Source of the DNA: Acridotheres tristis
Taxonomy: Eukaryota; Chordata; Aves; Passeriformes; Sturnidae
Direction of reading: 5' to 3'
Assembly (NCBI GenBank): GCA_037013685.1
Contig: CM072905.1
Coordinates: forward strand, 9,948,991-10,012,990
Length of the DNA: 64,000 nt
The first letter of the stretch is position 1; each line of letters opens with the position of its first letter. Positions 44,901 through 58,655 of this stretch are shown here, in pieces. The notes beneath the pieces are model-generated. The model did no database searches. It saw only the letters and a list, made by a program, of their open reading frames with translations, and was not told where the DNA came from. Position numbers and translations under genes: made by a program.

Positions 44901-47900
44901 AAAAAATCCATTTTATTTATGATTTTAGAGTAAATGTTGAAAGACAAGAGGAGATTCTTGATGCTGGTGCTTTTCTTTGAGTGAGTGTATGAGAAATGGT
45001 CTCTTTAGGCTTTCAGATAAGCTTCTGTGCAAAAACACAAAGAGAGAAAGCTGTGCATTTTTTTAGCATTATCCTTGCTTTTTTAATCAATATTAGTACT
45101 GAAAATTTGCTTTTTCTTGCAACTAACCATATATGCCATTCCCACTCCTGAGAGAGCCACTATTTCTCACAATGCTGGTGCAGCAAGAACTCAATTAAGA
45201 CTTCTTAAAAGATCTCCAATTGTTGAGGTAGATTTATGCCTTCTGGTTTGCCTGTCACATAACGGTAGCATGGTTTGTTTCAGTTTTTAGTTGTTGTTTT
45301 TGGTTTTTTTTAAATATAAATCTGAATTGTAGAAATCACGTGCTTTTGCATGTATTTCAATTCACATAAAGTTTTTTTGTTGTTATTCCATATGCAAATT
45401 TGTTGCAGCAATTCTAATATCTGAAGAGATAATTGTTAATGTTTTTTAAACGGTTGGTGTCTTTGGGTTTTAGCTCAGTCTATTTTGTGACTGCTGTTCA
45501 GAGACATTGCCTCTGAGATACATAGAAAATCCCTTGTTATCCATTACTTTTCATAGACCGGTGTTTTTCTGTCTTGGAAGAGCTGAGGCTTCAGTGTTCC
45601 AGCACAGAGTGAGTCCATGTGTCAGAATTAGTCCCCTAGGACAGGGTTGGAAAGCACCTATTTATTCTTTAATAGCTTTCTATTAGCTCAGGATATACAG
45701 GTATTTAGGAAACCTGGTGTTTGAAGATGGAATTTCAAACCTCTTTTGCAAGAGCTAGAGCCACTACAGCTCTGTGGTGGGAATTGAGGTGGATTTATAG
45801 ACCTTTCTGGTGAATACCAGAGAGGACAGTAACTGAAGTGTGAAAAGAGATGGAAGGGAAGCATCTGCCCCAGGGAGCTGTTGCCTGGAGGTGTCTGGAT
45901 GGGGAGAAGTGGCCTGTGGGCACAAGGGAGCAGTGACCTGCTGGTGACTGTGTGATGGAGCTGTGTTAATGGCTCTGCCGGTGAGACTGAGTTAGAGATG
46001 GGACTTGCTGGGAACAGCTGGCACCCCATGGTTCATATGAACTATGGCAGCCCAAGAAGGTTAATTAATATTTATTAAGGGCAATGGCTTGCTTTTGTGT
46101 CAGACTTTCTGCCATCTCTCAGTTCTCTGGCACGTTAATACTGTAAATGCTTCTGCAGGAGTTTCCTTACTTCCTCAGCAGTGCTTTTCAGCTGAAGCTG
46201 AGATCTGCTGTCAGGAATAGAGTGTTAGAAGTCTGCTACCAAACAAAAAATCTTGAGTAAAAGATATTCCACAGAAAAAAAGGGAAATAAAAAAGTTTTG
46301 TCATCAGCAGATTTTGCAATATAATGAGGTTTTTCCAGAGCTCAGCAGCTGGGTCTGAGTGGTAGGTAGCCTCTGCAGTAAACTGGTGATGAATGGGATC
46401 TTGGGGAAGGGAATTTGTTGTTTTGTCATTTCAGGAGTTAAGGGGTTCTGAGGCTGCCACAAGCTGAGGACTGATAACCAGTGAATCTTTTGTGCCCAGC
46501 CCTTTTCACTGATTGGCTTCCTGGAAGTGTAGGAAAACATGGGAACTGCTTTGCTGCTGGCAGGGACTGCAGAGGACAGCTGCTGGTAGCGTGGGGCCAG
46601 GCTGCCGCCAAAGGGCTTCCAGAGAGCAGGTGACAAAAATCCCTACAGCATCACTGTGCCTTTCTGACCTTGACAGTTTTGGAGTGAAAATGTGTGCTTC
46701 CAGCTCTGGAATCTGCAGTGCAATTTGCCCTACAAGCAGTGATGTGCTGGTGGTTTCTCGCCTGCCATGCTGTGAGCTCTTTGCACCCTGTGTGCAGCCA
46801 TGGACTGCCCAGGGAAGGCTGTAAAATGTTTCCATTAAATTCACTTTGCTGAGTCCCATGCCTGGAGGCAGGAATGCAGCTAGGTCAGACCCAGGAGGTT
46901 GAATGGCATTAAGAAAAAGCCTTAAACCAATACTTGAGCAACTCTTGGCTAGAGCATCACAATTTGCCTTAAAAATTCAGAAGATATACAAGAATAGTTG
47001 ATAATATGGGGTTGTGCCAACGATGCTCTTGCTGCTGGGGAGTTCCTGAAGAGCTGTGATTGTCTCTTTTCCCAGGAACAACTGCTGTTGTGCATCTGAG
47101 TATGGATGGTCTTATTTTACGCACTCGAAGTTGTTAATTGCCTGAGTTTTATTCCAGGGAAGGTTTCATGTCTCACTAAGGGGAAGAGCGAGTGCCTGCT
47201 CACTTGCTGAGGCTGTTGGTTTGGTTTGCTGTGTTGGAAGTCTGTGTCAAACATGGTCAGTTGGCTGTTTCTGGAATTAGTCATTGAATCATAGAATGGT
47301 TTGGGTTGGAAGGGCTCTTAAAGCCCATCTCATTCCACCCCCTGCCTTGGGCAGGGACAGCTTCCATTAGAGCAGGGTGCTCCAAGCCCATCCAGCCTGG
47401 CTTTGGACACTCCAGGGATCCAGGGGCAGCCACAGCTTCCCTGGGCTCCCTGTGCCAGGGCCTCACCACCCTCATGGCAAAACATTTCTTCCTCATGTCC
47501 AGGCTAACCCTGCACTCTGTTGGTTTAAAGCCCATGCACGTAAACTTGAGACTCCTTGTCAGGAAGTTCAGCCCAGTACAAGGGTAATGGGAGGGGACCT
47601 TGTCCAGCCTGACGGGTGGCACTGGGGCAGCCTTTGATGAGCTGTGAGGGCTGGATCTGGGACCTTCCTGTGGGCAGAGCCATGGCTGGAGCAGCTGCCT
47701 GTGCTGCAGGATGGGCACCGTGTGTCAGCCCAGAGAGGTGCCCCTGGCTTGTTTCCCTTTTAGATTTTAACCAGGCAGATTAAGAAGTGAGCTGTTAGGA
47801 AAGCACTCAAGAAGATACTTTTGACAGAACAAAGTCTGTTTATTCTTGGCAAAAGTGGTTTACAGCAAAGAGAAATTTTGATGTTTTTTGCGTTAGAAGT

Positions 47901-50900
47901 GCTGTTAACTGCTAAATAGTGACAGTGTGTTTGCTTTAATTACCCCAGAGTATATTTTAATTGTAGTTTTCTCTTTAAACCACTTGTTAAAGTGCTGGAA
48001 ATGTATTTGCTGACTTTGTGCATGTTCCATGCAAATGTCACATGTATTTTGAAGGAAGGGACGACAATAGCATGAATGCATTTACCCATTTAGCTTTCTC
48101 TTTCATAGGCAATTTCTGTAGGTCATGCTTACCAGCTATTAATGATAATGATGGGAGCTATTGGGCGTTAATTTATTTTTTTCAAGTACTCAAACAGTGC
48201 TCAGTAATTGTTGATGATGAAATTGGTAGCAATTTCAGAGGGCAGGAGGGGTCTGGCCTGGACCTGGCACAGGCTGACACGCACCTGTTGTTCTGTCCCA
48301 TTGAGTGATGGTTTCTGCTGTACCTCCAATTCTTTTTCTCCAGAAAAACATCTTTAATTTGAAGGTGGGGGTTCTTTTGTGCTGAGAAGGAAAAGGCAAA
48401 AAAAGAAAAGTTGCTGTTCTCAATGCTGGAAGATCAAAGGTTTTTACTGGAGAGAGATGCTTTGCAGATCCTCTGCTTGTTGTAAATGAAAGGAATGTAA
48501 CACAGGTGTCTGAATTTCTCTTGTAAGCCATTGAGAAGTGGCAGGATTTGATCCCCAGTGCTCTACAGCCCTTTCATGGGAAAACAGCAGCAAGTCTCAG
48601 TTCAGGATGGCAGCTTTGCTTTAGTAAATAATTTGGCAAAACTGTGTGCTGTCAGGTGAGACATGAGCAGTGTTGATGTTCCGCTAACCTAGATTTGGGA
48701 GACCCTGATAGTAAGCAGTCAGGGTATTAATAAGTGGTGAAATGATGGGGAGAGTATGCAGTGGAACTGACTTCCTGCTGGCCTAAAGAGAGCAGATTTT
48801 AGCTTGCAGCTTCTGCTGTGCACTGTGGAGCAGCAGGATGCAGTGCTGAACTTCCCCTGGCTGAGGTCCCTGTGCCATGGCATTCCTTGCCCAGGCAACA
48901 GCCCAAGCCATTCTCTGTTTCCACGTGTTGGGCTCCTGCCTGTGCCCAGCTCTGCCTTGTCTGTGGGAAGGGCTGTTCCCAGGGGTAGTTCCTTCCCATT
49001 TATGTTTTGCTGACAAGTCTGTATAAAGAAAATTAAAGGTTCAGGGACTCTTTCTTTTCTGTTTTTATCAGGGTTGCAAAGCTCAAAACTGTTTGAAATT
49101 TATTTCCCAGATTTTGATGTGAAGATCCCTTCCCAGTGTAATTTCATTACAGCAAGACCCCAGTCCTGTGGTCAGGGCCTGTTAATAGTGCTGTAAGATA
49201 AATACAAAGTATTAAAAAGCACTCATTTTTTCGGTTATTAAAACTGTAGCAATAAAAAGCAGCAAGAGTTCCTGTGCTGTGGAAATAAAGGGTTTGTGTG
49301 TCCTTTGGGGGAGCTGGGTGATAGAAGGACACCAGAGCTGTCTACAGAAGTTTCACCTCTTGACTGTGATCCATGTGCTGGAGCCAAGCTCTGCAGAGGC
49401 TTGGGTTTGTCCTGGCTGGGAACATTGGGCTTTTACTCATCTGGAGCCACACAGAAAAGGAAAACCACAAAACCCTCAGCTTCCTGCTCTGCAGGTAACG
49501 TGATTGCAGCTCTTCATTTTTGTACTTTCACTTTCTGCAGTGTTTGCTTGCCTTAGGAATGGCTGAATTAAGGTCTTGATTTAAAATATTGTTTTTTTAG
49601 ATCTGTTCTCTCTTCATTGACAGGATGCAAGGTCTTTGTCTAGAGTTGCATCAGCTGATGTTCCAAAGCCAGTCTGTTGTTCATTGCTGCAGAAGTGTCT
49701 TGCTGCAGATCTCCTGGCTGTTGGTTTGGAGTCAGAGTTGCTGTGTCCATCTGTGCAGTTCTTCCTTCAGGAAGAAGTTGAATTGTTGTCACACTTCAGT
49801 ATTATCCTTGCTAACAAGAAGGTGAAGATTTCTGCCACATAAGTAGATACCTACAATGCTGTTGAGAGCAGCCAGCTGTTGGAGGCAGCTCCAGCAATCT
49901 GCCAGGCTCCTGAAGGCAGCAGCCCTGTGCCTAAATCCCCGCTTGACTCCAGCCTTCAGTGGAGCTGTGAAAAGGGTTTGGTACCTGCTGCCTTCACGCC
50001 TTCCAGCACAGCAGCAGAGCAGCAGCTCATTCCTGGCATTCTGTGTGTTTTGTCACTTGAATGACAATGTGGGGCAAGAGTGCCATCAACATCTGTCTTT
50101 CTGAAGAGGATTTGATGCTGCCAAGCCATTAAAGCTGCAAGTTCTGTTGGAAACATCAGTCCTTAGACAATGCCTGACATGTGTCAGCAGTGGGAATCAG
50201 GGGTTCCTTCCTGTGCTTGTCCTGCTACAGGGTATTGCTAATTTGTACTGAATGCTTCAAAAGCCAGTACAAAGCCAGAATTTTTAAGACTGCACAAGAT
50301 TTTATTTTTTTTTTAATAAGAAAAACATCAGCCCAAAAGCTGATGTTCACAGAGCCGTGGTGTGATGTTTAACAAAGCCTCTGAGTGTTCATTGAGTTCT
50401 TTTGGTGTTGAGAAATAACTGGCCTATGGGTGTTCCTGCTGGATTTCAGCATGAGGAAAGGTTTGAACAAAGTAATGAAAAGTGAACCAAAGTTCATTTA
50501 AGTACGCTTTTTAAAGTTTTTTGCCCTTTTTTGGTTTTTTATTCCTTGCTATGTGAATTTTCCTTCATTTTTCTCTCTCCAATTCCTTGGATAGCAGAGC
50601 AGTTCAAGTGGTGGGAGATGAGCTGTGACATGGCAGCAAGGCACTCCTGGCCATAGGGGAGGTGTGCTGGGCAAACCCTGGTGCTGGTTTCTGTGCATCC
50701 CTTGTGGCATTGAGGACCTGCTCTCCTGCAGACAGGGAGTGCATCTAGTGGGAACACCCAGACCTGTTGTGTGCTCTTGGGGACATCTGTGCTGCTGCTG
50801 CTGTGCTGGACAGAGCGATGGAAATTCAGCAAACTCAGGTTGTGTCCCAAATGCAAGTGTCAGGGCAGGTCCTGTGTGACAAGGGGAGAAAGTGGATAGT

Positions 50901-53900
50901 GACAGAGCAGCAGCCATAGGTGACAGGTTGTGTCTCTTCGGACAGCCTGCATGTGGCTGAGCTGCTGGGTTGGGTTTGTGTTGTTCAGTTTGACTGAGGG
51001 CTTCAGTCAAGTGCTGGGTGGAGCTGGGTGAGCTCTTGCCAGCCTGGCATGATGGGGTCTGGTGCTCATAATGTGACGAGAGGATGGGATAGGACAGGGC
51101 AAGTGAAACCCAGCAACAGTCATTAAATACAGAGATACCATGGCTGGCTGAGGAGGGCCTTGAGATGCAAGTGGTTGGAGGATGAAAGAATATCCAAAGG
51201 AAGGATGCTGTGGCTTTGGTTATCACTCTTGTCATTGATATGTCAATGCTGTGATGGAAGGCAAGATGATGTCTTGATGGACCACTGCAGCTGTTCTTAG
51301 GCTCTTTGTATTTGGATCTAGCCCTTACTCCTGGAATTAGAACATCTTTTTCTGAAATCCAGATTGTCCAGAAGTACAAAAACAGATCAGATAGATCTAT
51401 CTACAGATACTACTTCTAAAACTTAGTACAAAATTGCCTTGGATTTAGTGTTTAAAAGTTCTCCAACTGATTGCTTTCAAAGACAACCGAAAGCTTTATA
51501 TGCTCTGTAGATTTGTGATTTAATTTCTTGCTTAAGCAGCTCTACACACCTCCATTATAATTCAGCAGAACTAAGCAAAAATCTGCATTGGTACCATGTG
51601 TTCCAAGGTGCTCTTAAGATCCAGATCAAAATCTTTCCCAGTGTAACAGTGCAGTAAGAATCTTGCAGCTGATACCAGGTTTTTAGAAGGGCTCAGTTGC
51701 TCTCTAAGGTTGTGGAGATACTGATCAGATGTTCAGGAGACCAGCACAATATGGGCACTCAGAAGCAAGAGACCAGTTCATGTGAAGCAGATCCAAACTT
51801 GAAATATTTTTGGATCCAGACATGAAGATCTGCTATGCTTGCATTGCACAAAGGATTATCTCTTGTGGAAATAGTGGTCAAGTGGAAAAGCAGCCCAGTG
51901 CTGGGGTCAGAGCATTATCCCTCCCCAGAAAAGTCTGAAGCCTGTTAGAAGCCGACTCCAGTAGGAGTCTCCTCACTATAGTGCAGGTTGTTTCCAACAT
52001 TTTATTTATGCATGTAAGTGCAGTTTGAATATTTTCACACGCACACCTTCTCATCTTATTCTTTCTAGATATTTAACTAGTTGATGACAGACAGCCTGAA
52101 ACTATTCTTATTCTGCTGCCTTTGGAGGATTTCTTATTCTCTTGACTCTGTAGGATTCAGTCTGGTGGCTGGATCCAAGGAGTTTATTGGAGCCAGTGGG
52201 GCTGCAGGCTGTGATTGGCACTGCTGCTTTGCTGGCCTAAGGTATTTAGAGGTATGATGGGAACATGCTTGTTGCTTTATCCAAAGAAACTAAATCCTTC
52301 CCATTGACCTTAAGAAAAGGCTTCAAGGACAGATTTTTTTCTTTGCTTTTAGTCTGAGTACTGAGGGCTCCTAAAATTAAAAAGAAAAGTAATAAAGTCG
52401 ACCAAACCCCCTCCCCAGTCCTCCTTCCTGTGGTATATTTTATAATTGTTGCTGTGCTGTTTCATATTGAAAAGTTACCTGACATGGCCCTCTGCATAAT
52501 TTGTTGTTGTTGTTCACCAGGAGAGGCTCCAGGTGCTGCACAATAAATTTCCCAGGGCAGTGTCACTCTTTGTTTCTGACAGCTGCTCCGTGACTGGCTC
52601 AGCTCTGCAGGGTTATGCTGTGGCTGCCCCAGGCACAGGTTGCAGGAATATTTTGGGTGAAACAAAGTTCTGCTGTGAGAGCAGATACAGACTCCTGTGT
52701 GGCAGCACCTCCTCCGTGGACAGTTGAGCCCTCCAGGTTCTCTCCAGCAGTGTTTCACCAGGCTTGGCACTGGGCTGGGACTGGGAGCCATGTGTTGTAG
52801 AAATTGCCTGAACCCCAGTTTGGGCTGGAAGCTGCTGTCTGACCCATGTGCTTCTCTCTCCTCTGAGCAGGGAGCTTTAACCCTGTTTATACAAATGGTG
52901 TTTCCATGCAGAGCAGCATCAGGGATAATATTAAAGGCTACCAGTGCGTTTTGGATTTGGAGAGTCCAGAGACTTCATTCTCAGGTTTTGCTTCTGGGAG
53001 TTTCCTGTCTGAGGGAACTAATCTTAATCCGATTGCAATTTCTTGCCCTCTAAGATTAACCTACTTTACCAGGCATCGTGGTGGAGGTATTTATAGATGC
53101 TGGAAGTGCTGTTGGATGTAGCCTGTATCCTGCATTGCCAGTCACGGAGGTGTGTGTAGCTGTGAGCTGCCTCCCAGCCCCAAGTCATGCAGATATCTCA
53201 CTAAAATATTGTCTGGTTTTGCCATGGAGTGTGTTCATGAAGGCAGTGACCACTTATCCTTCTAGAGTCCTGGCTACTCTAGGCTTGGCTGTTTGTACTC
53301 ACTAGTTGGAAGCACATTTGGGACTGGGGGTGAATTATGGCTAAATCCTCTTTCTAATGAGGTGGCTCCTAAAAATGAGCATACTTCTCTTACTCCTGTA
53401 GTACAAAATCATCATTTCAGATTTGAGTGCTGACTCTCGGATAATATGAAATGGAAGGTTTCACTGAAGGACTAAAAACGTAGGGTTTTTTCTGTAGTTG
53501 CAGTTCTTAAAGCTAATAGCTCAAACCCCAGGCTTCTTCTTTCATCCAGAGTCCTCCAATAGAACCGCATGATACGCTGAACTTCCTCAGGTTTTGTTTC
53601 AAAATTTGACTAGTTTTTTCTTGAAAAATAGTTTATCTTGAGTGTAAGACTGGAAACCTACTTTAGTCTCAAATTGGCTGTGCTGGTGTTGGAGTAGATC
53701 CATGAGCAAGACTGGTAAGGAAGGAAATAGAAGTGTAAGATGGTAGGTCAGATGGGTGGGCAGGCAGAGCTGTGCTAGCAGGAGTAACCAGCTGGAAATC
53801 CTGGGAGCATTCATGATGTCAGTAACTGTGAGGCTGCAGCTCTGAGCACAGGTAAATGTTCTCTGCTGTCTCTACATCAAAGCAGGCATTTTGTTAGCAG

Positions 53901-56900
53901 ACAAGATACAGCAGTTTGGTTATTTAAAGCTGTTGGAAGAGCAGAGATCTGTGACTGGGTTTTTTTGGTTTGTTTTTTTTTTCCTCTGTCTCACGTTAGA
54001 GTTTGCACTAGCTTTGCTTGGAATTACCTTGGATGAAATCAGAACTGATAGTTTTCTATTAAGAAAATTACCTCAAGCGTTCAGCTCTGCTTCCAAATAG
54101 AAGTAAATAATCCAATTTTCCCTGTTTCCTCTGTCTTTTTGTTGATATGCTTTAATATTACAAGGGAGAGGTAGAAAGATTGCACAGTTCATTACAGATC
54201 CAGTGACTTTCCTTCCTGCTTTTTGCTGTCACAGCTTGTGTTTCTGTGGTTGTATCTCTTTTTTTCCTGGTTGCAGTAAGGAAAGAGAGTGGAGATTTGA
54301 TTCCTGGTGTATCATCACTCCACAAACAGAGAGTGACTTCAGCATCTGACCAGGGAGAATATTTACCTGAGCACTGTGACTCACTTGAGCACTGTGATCT
54401 GTGCTCAGGCTGTGGCAGCAAGAGGTTGATCCTGCAGAGTTGAACTGAGTGGAAACATTTTGACAAGGATCAGTTTGTACTCTTGCAAGATAGAAACCTT
54501 GGAAAAAATCCCTTAAACTACTGCTGTTTTGAAAATTTTACTGCTTGAAAAGAGAGCATTTTGTTCTGTGTAATGTGAACATGGTAAGCAGTTTTCTTGA
54601 GCTGTGGCATGCAGGAATGGTGGTGAGGAATTCTAGGAAGAAACTAGAATTGCTTTCTCCAACAGGAGGTGACTCAGAGGCTTGAAGAAATGGCCAAGGG
54701 TATCCTGTACCAGCCACAGTGTGTCCAGCAAGACCAGGGGAGTGACAATCTGGGCACTGCTGAGGTACCTTGAATCCCTCATGACAAGACAAACTTTGAG
54801 GGGCTGGAGCATGCCCAGGGAAGGGAATGGAGTTGGGGAATGGTCTGGAGCACCAGGAGGAGCTGAGGAAGCTGGGAAGGGGCTCAGCCTGGAGAAAAGG
54901 AGGCTCAGGGGGGCCCTTGTGGCTCTGCACAAGTCCCTGACAGGAGGGGACAGCCGGGGGGGTCGGGCTGTGCTCCAGGGAACAGGGACAGGAGGAGAGG
55001 GAACAGCCTCAGGCTGGGCCAGGAGAGGTTTAGGTCGAATGTTAGGGACAATTTCTTCAGCTCTCAAGCATTGGAAGGCTCTGCCCAGGGATATGGTGGA
55101 GTCCCATCTCTGGAAGTGTAAAAACTGCTTGAGGCCATGGTTTGATGGTGAGCACGGTGGTGGTGCTGGAGTGATGGCTGGACTTGGTGATCGTAGACAT
55201 CTTTCCAACCTTAATGATTTTGTGATTCTGTGAAACATAGATGTCCTAGGTGAAATAAAAATAGTAGTACACCATCTAACACTGGAGGAATACTTTTGTC
55301 CTGCATGTGACCTGCTAGACAGCTGTTTCTTGTTGTGTGAGGGCTGGTTGGCTGTGATGGTGGTAAAGGGGCCTCACAGTGATGAGAACTTAACTGCAGA
55401 GCCAAGTGCTTGGATTAATTCTGGTGACGGATAGCAGCACATAAATAATCCTGCCCTTGGCCTAGCACCCGTTCACCAGTGCAGCAAGGAACAAGGGATG
55501 CTGTGAGCCCGAATTTTTCTGGGGCTGTTGTGTTGATGGTTTTCCCAGTGTCTTTTGGCTGTGATGTATGCAATGCCTAGGGCTGTGCATTTGGGGACTC
55601 AAGGCATCACTCCTGGACCTTGGTTCCATGCACAGGCCTGGTGGCAGAATGATGATATCCTTTCAAAAGTTGTTTTGAGGACACCGCCACCATTACCACT
55701 TTAAGGCTGGGATGACTTGCAATAAAGATTGCTATCCTTATGGGTAGATTAACTTATTTGCAACCAGGCTGTGTTTCTCCTTCTTGGAGAGCAGCCTAAC
55801 ATAGGATACAATCCTGTTTAGATTCCCTCAGAACATAAGGTAGTACTTGCCACTTCTGCTCAGCCAAAGTCCAGGCCATCCTGCTTTCATATATGGTCTG
55901 GACTTGGTATAACCATTAACATGCAGCTGAACAAACCCAGTAGTCACAATTGAGAAGACCATAAGTCAAGAAACTTTGTAATTTTACGTCTGGTGTTAAG
56001 GATTACCCTAATTGGTGAAAAAGTGATCTATTCCAAAGTTAGTTTTGGTTTCTTCCAAATCATTCTGTCTCCCATAATCTTTACTGTAAAAGTTCTCAGA
56101 GAAGTAAATGTTCTAATGGTTGATGATTAGAATTATGTTTTAAGTTAGCAGAACCCTTAAAAGATAATTTATATAGGGTGGATATTTCTGCAGCACGTTT
56201 TGGTCACACAGCCTGTGTGGTGATGGGCATTAGTGATATCCAGAAGCACCCTAACCCCTTCACCTCTTTGTTGTAGTGAGGCAGAGTGGTCTGTAATGAA
56301 CCTGTGCGTAGCGAAATCACAGCAGAGCTGCTGCATCTAAAGGGGCTTTTTTGCCTCCAGTTAGAATGATGTGTCTCCAAGAAATAGAGACATGGAGTCA
56401 AAAGTCTTTTTTAGGATGAAACTCAAGGTCTGGAGTCCACAGCTGAAGCTATGGAGGGCTGCTGGGGAATAGAGTTTGCTTTGGCTTTCCTCAGACTTTG
56501 CTTCATTTGACTCTGTTGTTTCACTTACAGTACGTTTCCATGTGATCTGTGCTGGATGGAAATTCCTGGCATTTCTCAGGATGTTCGTTTTTCCCAGTCA
56601 CATTCCTAGTTCATCAACTGAGCTGAAACAAACCATCCTGTTTGCTTCCCAGGGGCAGCCTAAGCTTCTGTATTTGTTGGATTTTTAGAAAATCCAGCTT
56701 CAAATGATGGATTGACATAATTGAAACTATCCTTAGAAACTTGCTAAAGTAGAAATCAATAGACTGATATTTAACTGAGTTAGAAAGTGTTCTGTCCCTG
56801 AGTAAAAACAGGAAGAAAGTTGATGTATAAAGTTTACAAATAGTAAGAATAGGAGCAGGCTGTGAGGAGATTTTCTGATGAGGGTTTGTAGTTAATTGTG

Positions 56901-58655
56901 TCAATATTAGTCTTGGGTCACTTCAGGTCCCCTGTTCTCCTGAGCTGTATAAACATTGCTGTGAGAAAGGGAAAATCTACAACACAATGTAACCACCCTT
57001 GACACAGTGTCAGTGTGTGAATGGAACAGACTCAAAGGACAATGGAAGCAGACCCTGGACCCCGTCTGAGGACACATGTGTGCTGCCATGACAGGACTGG
57101 CAAGCAAGGGGCTGTGTGGCCATTCTCCATGGGCTCCTGCCCAGCACCCCCCCGTGCCTGTGCAGCCCTGGGGGGAGCCGAGGAACAGGGGAGGTTTCAG
57201 GGATCAGTGTTGCATCCTCCAGACCCGTTGCAGTAGCACTCAGTCTGGTTTTGCTCTGTGTGGGGGGAGATGCCCTCGGGGAGCAGTCAGAAGAGGTGTG
57301 GGCGGTGGGTCAGGTGTGGTGGTGTACCAGGTTGTGCACTCACACAAGGCCCTCTGGTTGCTGCAGACGTGCCCTCAGCTGTGTGCTTTGCTCAAGGGAC
57401 AAGCACAAAGTACGAAGTGCTGTGTGTGTGTGCTGGCTGAGGTCCTGAGTGTCAGCTTGAGATGGGTTGTTACAGTGGGACTGCTGAGGCACAGGCTGCC
57501 CAGAGAAGCTGTGGTTGTCTCGTCATTCCAGGTTAGATTGGACAGAGCTTTGATCAACCTGACCCAGTGGAAGGTGTCCCTGCCCATGGCAGGGCTTGGA
57601 TTGAGTTAATCTTTAAGGACCTTTCAACCCAAAGACCCAGGCAGTGGGAAGCTGGGGGGAGATTCATTTGTGAATCTCCTGGGAATGTGGGGGGAGAAGA
57701 GGCCTTATTTCAGGTGTTTTGGTGTGGAGGAGCACAGGTTTCCTGTGGGAAAATGGGAGTAAGACAGGGGCTTCTGTACCCCAGTGGGAGGGCTGGGGAG
57801 GGAAAACTGCCTTTGTAGTCCTGATCCTTCTGTTGCTTGAGCAGGTCATCTCACCTTCAGTGGAAAATACAGAACCAGTGGCTGATGCAGTGACCACGAC
57901 CTCTCTCACACTACTATTTGTTTATTTTGTGTTTGCCTCTGCTTCCTCAGTTGGCTGCAGAGCTTTCCCTCACGTGGTCACTTCTCAGATGCTGTCTGCT
58001 TGGCAGCTCACTTGGCAGAAGGAGTGCACAGATACCCATACTCCCTCAAGCCCATTTATCTCCATTTGCTGCTAGCCTGAGGAGGATCAGGAGCCCCAAC
58101 AGCCATCCTGTGCTTGGAGTGTCACATAAAAGACATCCCAAGGTGCCCTTTCCCTCTTCAGTGCCATCCCCCAGGTCTGGTGGCGTGCCCAGGCTGTGTG
58201 GCAGGTCAGGCCTCTGTGCCCCATGGGTGTACATGGAGGATGCTCAGCCCTGGGGTTAGAGGTGCTGGGGTTGCTGGAGCCCTGACAGGTGATCCAGGTA
58301 CTCCAGCTGTCCCAGGAGATGCTGTGGATGCTTTGCTTTGGCAACTGCCTTGGAGTGAGCTGGGGAAGACCATGGTATGAGAGCTGACTCTGTGTCACCA
58401 TCCCTGTGTCCTTAACACAAGCTATGATTTGCAAATATTATAAAATGTAAAACTCTTTTCTTACAGTATGTCATTTTTTTTTCTGTTTATTTCCAGATGC
58501 TCTCAATATTTTGTGCTGACAAAAAGTTTACTTTATGTTCGTTGTCTCCCAGGTAAACGCAAAGCGCTGAAGTTAAATTTTGCAAATCCACCTTTCAAGT
58601 CCACAGCAAGATTTACCCTAAATACTTCTGGAGTTCCTTTCCAAAATCCACACAT
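32279..58655 (+). CDS. MAP2K4: MAP2K4 (MKK4/SEK1), first two coding exons (partial)
   Basis: A dual-specificity MAP kinase kinase that activates JNK and p38. Exon 1 is 32279-32369 and exon 2 is 58553-58655, joined across a 26.2 kb intron (donor GTAAGC, acceptor CCCAG). Together they give about 64 residues of the N-terminal regulatory tail. It has a Gly/Ser/Pro-rich start with a six-Ser run encoded by agc repeats, then MQGKRKALKLNFANPPFKST and the segment leading to QNPHI. KRKALKL (residues 32-38) is the known JNK/p38 docking site (D-site) of MKK4. The kinase domain exons lie right of the window: no ERLRTHSIE-type exon occurs up to 64000. Exon 1 is shorter than in human (about 30 against 39 residues), within the low-complexity part. 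Confidence 0.95.
32370..44219. other. MAP2K4 intron 1, left part
   Basis: Nearly 12 kb of largely unique noncoding sequence after the CpG island. I see no CR1, LTR or SINE insertion and no convincing coding exon; the open frames are short and scattered. Confidence 0.5.
44225..44432 (+). mobile_element. CR1 LINE 3' end, plus orientation
   Basis: It contains gggcaggccctggcacaggg, gaagctgtggctgcccctgg, ggaggtgtccctgccatggc, and the terminal ttctgagattctgtgag. 5' truncated. Confidence 0.9.
44433..47282. other. MAP2K4 intron 1, unique stretch
   Basis: AT-rich noncoding sequence with T-rich runs near 45290-45315. Nothing recognised. Confidence 0.5.
47283..47540 (-). mobile_element. CR1 LINE 3' end, minus orientation
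   Basis: The plus strand begins aatcatagaatggtttgggt and continues with the antisense CR1 3' block to tcttcctcatgtccaggcta. Similarity fades after about 47540, though decayed CR1 may extend to about 47750. Confidence 0.9.
47760..54660. other. MAP2K4 intron 1, unique stretch
   Basis: Noncoding sequence without a recognised repeat. It includes a 276-codon stop-free minus frame (50549-51379) that I do not regard as a gene; see findings. Confidence 0.45.
54680..55237 (+). mobile_element. CR1 LINE fragment (3' part), plus orientation
   Basis: It includes residual RT C-terminal coding ([20 protein letters not shown] near 54885-54945), the ggtttaggtcgaatgttagg region and the 3' end tttgtgattctgtgaaac. 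One of the better-preserved copies here. Confidence 0.92.
55238..57469. other. MAP2K4 intron 1, unique stretch
   Basis: Noncoding, no recognised repeat or RNA. Confidence 0.5.
57473..57632 (+). mobile_element. CR1 LINE 3' end, plus orientation, diverged
   Basis: It contains gctgcccagagaagctgtgg, ttagattggacagagctttg, ggtgtccctgcccatggcag and aaggacctttcaaccc. The extreme 3' terminus is lost. Confidence 0.82.
58553..58655 (+). CDS. MAP2K4: MAP2K4 exon 2 (JNK docking site)
   Basis: It encodes GKRKALKLNFANPPFKSTAR, then FTLNTSGVPFQNPH plus two bases. The acceptor CTCCCAG ends at 58552 and donor GTGAGT starts at 58656. It is nearly identical to mammalian exon 2, apart from the NTSGVPF stretch before QNPHI, where human has NPTGV. 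Confidence 0.97.

Noticed and set aside
54682..55233. 183-codon plus frame in MAP2K4 intron 1
   Set aside because: Residual CR1 reverse-transcriptase C-terminal sequence, not a host gene.
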